From contig OX104130.1 of the NCBI GenBank assembly GCA_944470555.2, positions 55,771,491 to 55,835,490 on the forward strand: 64,000 bases of DNA, in the 5' to 3' direction. Shown here one piece after another: positions 27,501-38,300 of the stretch. The notes under the pieces were generated by a model that was not told the DNA's origin, made no database searches, and saw only the letters and a program-made list of their open reading frames with translations. Position numbers and translations under genes: made by a program. The DNA is from Heterobilharzia americana. Taxonomy: Eukaryota; Platyhelminthes; Trematoda; Strigeidida; Schistosomatidae. Position 1 is the stretch's first letter; each line of letters opens with the position of its first letter.

Positions 27501-30500
27501 ATTTACCAGAACGCTGACATCATTACTCGAATGAGAATAGTTGAATGACTCTAACAGTACGTATGATAAGCTAGTTTTGCGATAGTTGAAGACATTCAAG
27601 GGATCATTTGGGATTAACATGACACGGTCAGTAATTCGGGTGGAATATTCTCTCCATCCAGTACTGAGTGGCTCATTGAGTACCTTAAACTAGTTTGGCA
27701 ATACTTTATCGTTCATGCCGTTTCAGATCGCTTAAACTCGATCAACTGAATAAGTTACAGACACTAAATATTACGTGTTGGAAATATGATTGATGCCTTA
27801 TGTTTTTATGGTAAGATCATAATATTTAGTGGTGATTAAGCTGACAGCAGCTAACTTCTTAAGATTGTGAGGTTTAGAGCAGGACTGCTTCTACTGGATC
27901 TGGATTACACTGCTAAGAATCACCAGCTAAATGAAGCCAAAACTAAATTTGAAGTAACATCGAAGGATCCTTTGAAGAGTCTGTATGCCAACAAGGATCT
28001 ATTAGTTTGATTCAGTCAAATAAAGAATGGGAAATTATGAAAGTACCCAAAGAACTTATTGCGACAACTGACTAATATGATATAACTACAAAACTCTGAC
28101 TCCTTTTGAATGCCACACCTACGTTAGTTAAATATCGACTACTGATCCGAACTGAGACTAGACAATACAGCTATCAAAAGTTTTTTAATACGTGACTTAC
28201 GGCAGCTATCATTATCCCGATAAATTTTAAATTCAGTCTCTTCACTTTAACATGGGCTGTTAATTTTATGACTTAACGCTTGTATAAACTGTTTATATAA
28301 CCTAGAACACATTGTGGTCAACTCCATGCCACTGATAAACTAAAGAATATTGAAATGTAGCGTTGAAAATACTCAGTCATGTTGTTTTATACAATATTCA
28401 CTACAGGTAACTTGCATCAGTCAGTATGCAGAAGTAACTATTTATAAATGACAAGATATTACAGTCTTCTCATTGATGAATTATCTATTAATTGATGAAA
28501 TATAAAGCAAATAAGATTGACAGTTCAACAGCACTCCAGATGAAAAAATGATTGGGTTCTTGAAGTTATTGTTTAGTGAATAATTTTTGTGGTTCATCAA
28601 CCACATAAAAATGGGCTCTTCTTGAATAACTGCAAAAATCAAACGTTTTTGAAATACTTTCCTGCTATTAGATTTGTTTGAAAAGGTACGGTTGAAACCA
28701 GTCTAATTATTCTGCAGCCTTAGGAATGCACTGACTAATGAAAATTGCAGAATATTTCTCATCTTCTCTACTTCCTCCAACTGTCTTTCACTATATGCCA
28801 ATAAAAATGTCTTAAATATTATAGCTGTTTTTTCATATTCCGAATCTAATGAACACTAATGTGGGAAAATTTGAAATCCGAAGCTTTGTAAAAGTATACA
28901 ATTTTTTATAGCGATGTTAATCGCTGTTATATATTACTGATATCTTTGTCAAGTAAGTTTTGTCTTTATTAGGAGTGAAAAACTTATGCGTTAATAAACA
29001 TAAACGCATGATCTAGCTATCGTGTTCAATGAAACTTGAAAAAAACCTTCAGAATATTTTGATAAAGTATTAGACATCGTTTATCCACCAGTAAGTGGCT
29101 GAAATTCACTCTATGATGTACATAGAACACATCTCATTCTTTCAGCGTACATATGGGTTGTCATATTGTAAAGTGACATTTTGTTTAGTAGAAAGCTTTA
29201 GAGTAGACAACAAGAAAATTAACAAATTACCTTGTATAAATTCGAATGGAAGAATCCACCAGGGATTTGTGATCCAGGACACATAAAGAAATCTCGCCAC
29301 ATTGCCAACTAGTCCCAAATATAGCACTTTCAAGTGACCTTAAAGTATGAGAAAGAAGTTTTAATCATAAAAGGTATTCTCTTCGACATTTACATTTAAT
29401 AGTCAATGTTGTGGGAACCAAATATGTATAAATGTACTGCTGAAGAACACAAAATTTAAAAGCTATTGATGACTCTTTACACATGTCTGTTAAGTTACTA
29501 CGAGACTTATCTGAATAAAATAGTTTATGGCTTATGAGGAACTATCCCTATTAAATTAGGGAAAAAGTATCAACCTCAGATTGACACTTTGGTATGGTTT
29601 TCGGAACAGCCGCATTCGTGAATATGAAGATGAGCGAAACCTTCTTACATTTTAGGTAGGCAGACGGAGTATAAACTTGCACAAAACTGTAAAGGTTCAA
29701 AATTTCACATTCTCGACAAAGTTAGCGGAAGTTCAAAGACATCAGTTTGAACAACAACTCTATGCGTGGATTAAGAGGGGAAATAAATAGAACAGTCAGC
29801 TGTTCGGCTTTTCAAATGGGAAAAGTCGATTGCATCAAAAATAGTGTGACCGACTTCAACAGAAGTTAAATAATCACTGATTTTTAATACCCGAAGGACC
29901 AAACATTTACTATGGCTTAAACTAATAGTCGAAAAACTTTACATATTGCTCCTTCCTATACATTGATCAAGTCACCCTTCTAGTTGTTCAACAACCAAGT
30001 CATAATTCAAGCAACAACGTACGTCGAAGTATGTAGTGACTTGGTATGCTTGTTATATATTTCAGGCAGAGTAATTGCATTGAATGGTCACGGGAGAGCA
30101 ACCAGTTTCATGTTGTCTAGTCCCAAGTGTAGACCTAATCCTATAGATCATATTTGCAGTGTGATCACCAAGCTAGGAAGCTCATCATCGCGATGCACAT
30201 TAACAGATGGTTATTAGTTGAGGGCAGTCGGCAAAAACCCTGGACTTAGGTTTCGTACTTGTCGGCAGTCGTCAGCGAGGGGTATCCGCAACCTTGAGGG
30301 AACTGACTTCCCAAGATTCGGACCCGAGAATTTACCAATGAGCCATCCGGGCAGCGAGCAATTCTACTGTCTCACTAACTTGGTTAAATATTTCGCATCA
30401 TATTCTTTCCTAGATAGTCATTTCACTTATCCAATATGTTAAATTTTCCACATGTAAACTTTAAAGATACCAATTTGTAACCGATTTGTATCACTGAAAG

Positions 30501-32293
30501 CATGGACTTGTTTTTTATTGAAAAAAGTAGGATGGAAATGCCGGCCAAATTGTCATTTGTTAAGTTGTTATTCATACTAAATCATTTTTTCTGAAATGCT
30601 ACACATTTGAATTATATCATCGAAATGAAGCTTATTTTTATTCCAAAAAGTCATTCTCATATTTATCGGAAAATTCCTTAAAAAGCTAAAAGCATCCACA
30701 GTTGTTCTAATCAACCAACTCGTATAACTGCTAAATCTGATCAGAAGCTTAGTTGACCAATCAAAGACCTCTTCATCTATACAGTGAAACACAAGATAAA
30801 GAAAAAAGTAGATAGACAGATAGGTCGACTAACAGACAGAAAATTGATTGCATGTTTGGATATAGGCTTACTACTATCGAATTATGTTACTTAAGAACTA
30901 TATTTGAAATCTATGGCAGTGAGTAAATAATTGAAGTAAGTTAATCATTATGAATCCTCAGACTTCCAAACTGATATAGTGTACCTCAATATATTTTGAT
31001 AACATCTAGTAATGCATGATGAGATAAAAACACTTTATAGATGTCATAAGACACTACTTCGTAAAACGTTTTTGCATATAATTGTTAGAAATGACAAATT
31101 AAGGTAAAACAAACAAGCTTGTTTTCAGATATTTACTGAAAGCAGATTGATACTTAGGTTAGAAGCAATACACTAACAGAAATGTGTTTTTCAGTGCTTA
31201 GTGATCAGTCTCTTGAAATTTCATAATTGTTTGTCGATTTTACGACCTGAATAGGTCTTTCTTGATTGAATCAATGAGATCGAAAGAATTAATTGATAAG
31301 GAAACATTGGACATAGTTTATGATTGTATAAATCTCGGCATCTTTGGGATATAATAATTCATCTTTCGCTTGAAAATCTGGTTCAAACTACTTTGACTTT
31401 TCACTTAGCACCCAACATTTGTGATAATATTCGGTATTACATTAATCACAGTTAGTAAGATAGAAATTAATTTATGATACCGAGATTCATTTCTTTCGTC
31501 TCGTCAGTTTTCTGTTTAATTTACTTCAAACAACGGGAAATGGTATTTTTACAGTATTCAGATTATCTTCCGAGGATAGTCTACTAATTATTTGTAATTT
31601 TCTTTTTGTTTGCCTCGTAGCTTCAGTTTTCAACTACAAACTACTTACATTGAGCTTTATGTTGATATACATAATGACTACTTGGCAGCGCACAGAAATG
31701 AATATAGTTATTGTGTCACGGTAGCAGCCATACTTCGAGATTTTATTAAATAAATGAAAGAACTGAAGATTCTGTTGTAAATTACTGGATATGAAGTGTT
31801 AAGATAAAACTGATACTCACCGGATTCGAATGCCTCAATGACTTCAGTTTTTTTGACATTACTAATCTATCAACCGAAGCTATCTCAAACAGTCTCACGG
31901 ATATCAAGTGCGTAAACTTGGATCTTTAGTAAAGATGTGAGAAAATTTTGAAAACTTGTTTTTATTTCTTTGAAAAATAATAATATCTTTCCCACTTTCG
32001 AGATATTCTATCAAAAACAAATATCGGGTGTAACTACTTGTTGTCCAGCTATTGTGACTTTATTATTGACCTAATTATTGTTTTGTTTATAGCTCATGAC
32101 TAAGTTATTATTAACTGTAAACTTTGTGTAACTAGTAGACTAACTTGCCTAATAAACACACATTCTACCTACCATACAACTGGTTCATACACTTCCAATT
32201 CAGACAAATATGTCTATTTAGGTAATTATCTGAGTCAAATGCAACCGTTTATATATACATATATATCGGGAGTTCTGAATATATTTATAGAAC

Positions 32294-32364
<71 letters not shown>

Positions 32365-35300
32365 GAAAATCTAGACTTTTCGGTGATCAACGAGTCAAGA
32401 ACTAAAAAGAATAAAAATTGTGAGAAATCGAAAGGATGAGGTAAGTGGATCAACGAAGTTGTAATTAATTTAGTAAATATGACTGGTACATTAGAGAAGT
32501 GAAGAATAGGAAAGAAATTGAAATATCTGAATGTGTCGTAAGGCTCCAGTTTTGTACAAATCACTGTTATCGATCTGAACATTTTTGACTTGGCATTCCC
32601 ACACTATTTTTACGATGTGACTTGCAGTTTTTTCTTGCCTCCATTGTAATGTAATTCGCTGATTGGTTAACCTTTACTCTTGCTATGCCAATGTCTTCAT
32701 TTGCGGACAAGGTCATATGTAATGTTTATACATATTCAAGTGGTTTGGGATTGATTGATTATTATGTTCTCGGAGTGATAAGCTCTCCCATCATCCAGCT
32801 TCGGTCATCTCTCTATTCATCCCGGGGTTGTAGTCAATGCCTCTTGTGTACTAAGTTGGCTGTCAGCTAAGTGTGCGTATTATGTTCGTTCGGAACATAT
32901 AATCGTTGTCTTACGAAAATATAACAGTTGGCGACGGAATATACAACAAGATAGTAAAACTAATTATTAGGTTTTCTGTGGCTAGGAGACATGTGAAGGA
33001 TGTACAGAGGTGTCCCAGACACGAAGGCTTGAACTATTATTTATAATTCCCTTAACTCTTACCATAAATTGAAGTTGAGTTCAAATACAATTTGGTTTCT
33101 GTTTCAAGCCCTGCCTCAATCCAGATTTTCATCTCGTCTACAGTCGCCATGTAGTACCAACAGTACGAATCTACTAAGCCGCAGCTATCCAATTTAGTCG
33201 CATTGATAAGCCTGATAAAAGGTTAAATGATATGTGATACTTACTCTTGAAAGCATCAGTCCTGTTCACTGTGTCACCACTACTGACTAAACGTGATAAG
33301 ACTTAGCTTTTTGTGGAATTTGTGTCTCTCTTTTAAGCTTGGCGCCTTAGCAACACATCTGTTAAGTTACCTAATCGAACGCTGTATGCAGGCTTCTCCG
33401 AAGCAGGAGCGTGGAAATGTTGGAACTAAGTCACATCTTTTGGTTTAACAGCAACAGTAGATTGGCCATAAAATCATAAAAAAGTAGTCTGGCAGCATAG
33501 AATGTCAGATAAATAGCTTTAAAAAGCATTCGAAAAATCACTTTGTTGGCTGCATCCATACTTAGATATGATTTCATGAATGCTTGGGTTCTTTTAATGC
33601 TGATTGATTCAGGTCTAGTTTTCCTCACTTTGTCAATCTACTTTTTATAACCCTATTAGGATAGCTTATTTCAGTCAGGGAATAATGAACACATTATGAC
33701 TCCGTATGTGTCAAATCGTCTCACCACATTCCTTCTGTCGTATGAATAAGGCATTTAACTTCGTTTACTTTGAATTGAATAGGTAAATGGTTAGAAAAAT
33801 GTGTGTATTGACATACAGATGTGGTATTTACGTACATTCCTCTGTTATATATTTCTTCTCATGTTTGACGAAACATTCAAAAAGTGTGGTTTCTTCACTG
33901 TTAAAAGTTGATGAAAGGAGTATATTATGAAATCTCTTTAATGCCTCCCTTTTATCGATGCCTTGTATATGTTGTCAATATAATCTAGTTACATATTCAA
34001 TCCACTTAGGACATATTTAATTGTCCCATTTTCCGCTCGGGCCTAGTGGTGGATCCACAGCAATCTTATAAATTTATCTCTTGTGTGTGTTACTGAAGAG
34101 AAAATATACATCCAATGTAAAAGAAAGACTTTGGGACTGTTGTAGAGCATTATTCCACATTGGGTTCTTTATTTGATTGGTAGAGCACACATAGCTTCTC
34201 CAGCAGAATTTATTGCTCATATTCATATCAAAGTGATATGATATGAATATGAGCAATAAATTCTGTTAGAAACGTCATCCAGTAAATTATACTGTACCAC
34301 TATGTGGTATATCAATCAAATACACAATCTAAAATGGAAGTATATTCACTGTACCTTAAAATATCAACCTCTGGAGACCAATCCCTAAAATCGTGACATC
34401 AATTCACTTTCTTGATATCTGTCAACGCAAACTATTGTGTGTTATAATAATAGACTAGTGAATGATGATAAAAATTAGGCGATTAAGATGCTATTCATTT
34501 ATATCTATGTCGTCCAGACCAGAAAGGATTCACAGAGGTATTTTACATTAATGTATATACCTATTTGTGGAAGGAATTGGGAAACCTAATAATTTATGGT
34601 TAAGATAACGGTGAAGATGTAGTTTTGTTGGATTGAGGCGATCACATCGACAGAATGACTTCTGTTCTGAATGATCAAACAAAGTTCTGAAATCTTAGTA
34701 ACTCACCAATGGAATGGCAGAGTAGTACTCAACAAACACTTCTAAAAAACTGGAATAAAGTGGAAATTTTTAATATTCTGAAATCATTCAGAAACGTGAT
34801 GGCTTTCCAATGAGATTATATCCCATTTTAATTCTCAGTATAGATTAATGCCCACTGTAGTGTAATGGATCTTGTAGAATACCTTTTTATTGACGCCTTA
34901 CTGATTTTGTTTCATGACTTGACACTTTATTTAGCTGAACGTTTTTATTGTATAAACCAAAAAGTTTGATTTGGAGGCTAACAGACTCATAAGACATTTT
35001 CATTGTTCCCCCCTATCTGAACACAATTTAAAGTCTTAGTTTTCTTTCATACTGTTGGCCAACTTAAATGTGCTGTTTCAACCTTCAGGTTCCTTTTCAT
35101 GCATCTGAAAGTAAAGGTTTTGATCAGCTGACTTTATGCTTATGAATTACACTAGTGAATTGCTTTGTTATGCTTACAGTTGATTACATTCAAGATAAAT
35201 AATGTCTTTTACCACTACAATGAATAATGCTCTTCGAATTCTCGATGGTATTAATTCATGTTGGAGATGAGTATCGCAAGTAAACGAAATACAAGTTTGA

Positions 35301-38300
35301 AACTTTGTGTTGTGTTTAAAACTAGGCGTTCGCCGTGAAACCTGAAGGTCCTGAGTTCGACCCCTAGCCGAGTCGTGGGTGCTTACTGCTGAGGAGTCCC
35401 ATACTAGACGAAACAGCTGTCCAGTGCTCCCAGATTTTCAATGGTCCCCCAACTGATGTACGTCCACGATGAATACTACTTCTAAACTATTGTTCCTCGC
35501 TTAAATTTGTTTTCAAGCACTTTCATTCAACAGGTACATAATTTCCGGCAATTACGATTAACTGACCAACAAACAAAATAGACAATAAAAAACAAACTAA
35601 CCAACTTTATCAATTATTTGTTTGCTGAATTGATACATAATTATTTCTGATGCATGATTTATGACTGATGCTATTCCAAACAGTGTAGGTGATCCATTCA
35701 ATTCTTGCATATGCCAAAAAGGAAAGTAAATACCTGCCCTAAGCCCAAACCCATAAACCAGATAACGAATAGGAATAGGAGAAGTCGAGGTTGACGAAAC
35801 TGTTTTAATGCATGGAACCATCTTGTTACCTGTATATTCAAATGACAGAGTATGAGAAAAATGAGAAAAGGTTTAATGCATGTTTTGTAGTTATAAAAAA
35901 GGGAAACGAAATGTATTATAAATGGAGAAACCTTATTTAACTGAAAAGTTTCCACTATGAATGTATTAAAGATCATCAGTATCCCAGGCTTTGTTTGCTG
36001 AGCATGTTAGAATACTATTTTTTTCTGAAGGTTTGTGATGAATAAACTGCTCAATACGATAACTAAAGTTTCTGAATTCAGAATGTCAGTAAAACGAACA
36101 TAAAGTGATTGGAGATCTTGTTTACGGCTATATGTGTAAGACTTGAACACTGTGGTAGAATCTGATTCCATATTAGATTTATTTATTTAATGTATAGCAC
36201 ACAGTTGTACAGAATTATTTATTGTATCACAATATGTGATTCACTAGGTGGACAATATTGTATCACCATATGGTATATCAAATAAACAAATCTTGTTTGC
36301 CACTGCTTCACAAATTAATTCTACCAATACGATACAATATTTATCAATACATCTGCAGATATTTGATCGAAACGTTTTAAAGAAGCTAAGAACTGTACAC
36401 ATATACCGGGTGATAATAGAATAGTGAACTGGAATTTTGAACCAGCGACCACCGAGTTTCCGGCCTGATACTTTACCAACTGAGCTACAAGGTCAGACTG
36501 CTGATCAGGTCCTTGTTTTACTTCAATAACCAAGGGTTTTGTTCGACTACCATGTGAATCCGTGATGCGTTACTGCCGCTGGAACGTATTCATACTGGTT
36601 GCCTAGTCAGGACTTATCATAAACTATGTACACGACTTATAACCGATCAATATTTAAAAAAACATTTATAAAGTCTTGTCAACAAAAACAGAAACTACAG
36701 TTTCAGGGGTATATAACTGGTGTGAAACAACTCATTTTTCAAAATAGTTGACAAGATAACATTATCACTCTCTTCTTTATTCAACAGATCGTAGTCTGAG
36801 AGATGACTGTTTCAATAAATTCTAATTTATTGAATTCATACCCACCGTCTGTAACAATTGAAACACATAAAATGTGTGTTAGGGGATATGTTCAAACTTG
36901 TGCAGTCCTAATGCTATCATCTGTCTACTTCGATCGAAACAATCGTCTTTGAGTAATTTAAAACGATAAAATAAGAAGAAATTAAGGGCGTATGAAAAAT
37001 GAAATGAACAATGAATAAGTATACCGTGTAATTTCCCTTTGTCAATGCTTTGAATTTCAGTCTTTCTTCACTTATATAATTGGAAAGTAGGCAATCGGAT
37101 CAATAAGATTATCTTTAATTTATAATATGTATGGTTCCATGATAATGTTAAAATCAGTTTGATATTCAACATTAGTCGGTTTATATGCGCTAAATTTCCA
37201 GTTCCAATATTTTGAATGTTGTAAATTTCACATTAATGGACAGAAATATCTAAACTTTGTTAGATAACAGAACATCTGTGGGGATAACTGGGTCATGCTT
37301 TGTCACTGTATGTTTATTGATGATCAAAGGTGGAATCTAAGTGGTAATAAGTTTATTGCTGTTTGGTGCCCGCTAGTTGGATTTGCCGATATTTTAATAG
37401 GCTATCGTTTTTATTTATGCACTCATCTAGCACTTATTACTTCCCTCTGTAGAGCATCATTCACTCGGCTACTGATATATAACAGTAAACGGAAATTCAG
37501 GGGATATTGAGCCATACACACCACTAGATGGCAATCTTAATGATTTAGTAGGGCAAACAAAGTGAGACTATAAAGTGTCAATATAAATTATTGCCTAATG
37601 CAGAATGGGTGATCTTTGTAACTCAGTAGTCTAGTCGATAACGCTATAGCACGTAAAAAGATGAGGTTTAAGGTTGAATTTAGATGAGAACAACAACACT
37701 GTGCTATTGAAATCACCATCCAAAAAGCTCAAAAATCCTCAATAGGTATATCTAGGATTCCACCTGCTAATCAGTTTCAGATAAATGGCATCGAAATGGG
37801 CAGTGGATACTTCACTTACAGCAGAATGACAATATCATAAGTGGTTTTAAATGTTAGGAATAACAGGGTAATAATACTGATATCTAGTATCCTATTGAGT
37901 CATCCAAACACATTACTAGCTTTTGGAAATATTGAAATTAAGTACTCTTGAATTAGGAGGTGAAAATCTGATCACATAATACAAGCAATGACACTAAAAA
38001 TGTTTCTCTTGCTGATTAGGAGAAATTAATCCCTTCACTAACTACTATTATTATTATTTTTCCCTTGGGTTCCTAGTGGAACATAGAGCTGCAGTAGCAC
38101 ACCTCCATTGCACTCTTTTCTATTCAGTCTTGTGGACCTGAAACCACGACTCCTCAAAAGCTTTCATTTATTCCTCACAAGATCTCCTCCATGTCACCCT
38201 CAACACGGACGCCAAACTTGTCGTCTCCCCTTTGGATTCCACTCGACGACCTGACCTGGCTCATCATGTCACCAATCGGCCTTCTCAGTCTATGCCCAAT

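Noticed and set aside
32235..32582. ORFs of alternating Tyr-Ile across the (TA)n run
   Set aside because: They are translations of the microsatellite and not genes.
37615..37730. tRNA-like phrase (TCTAGTCGATAACGC)
   Set aside because: It resembles a SINE head but lacks a clear B box and body, so it is too decayed to call.
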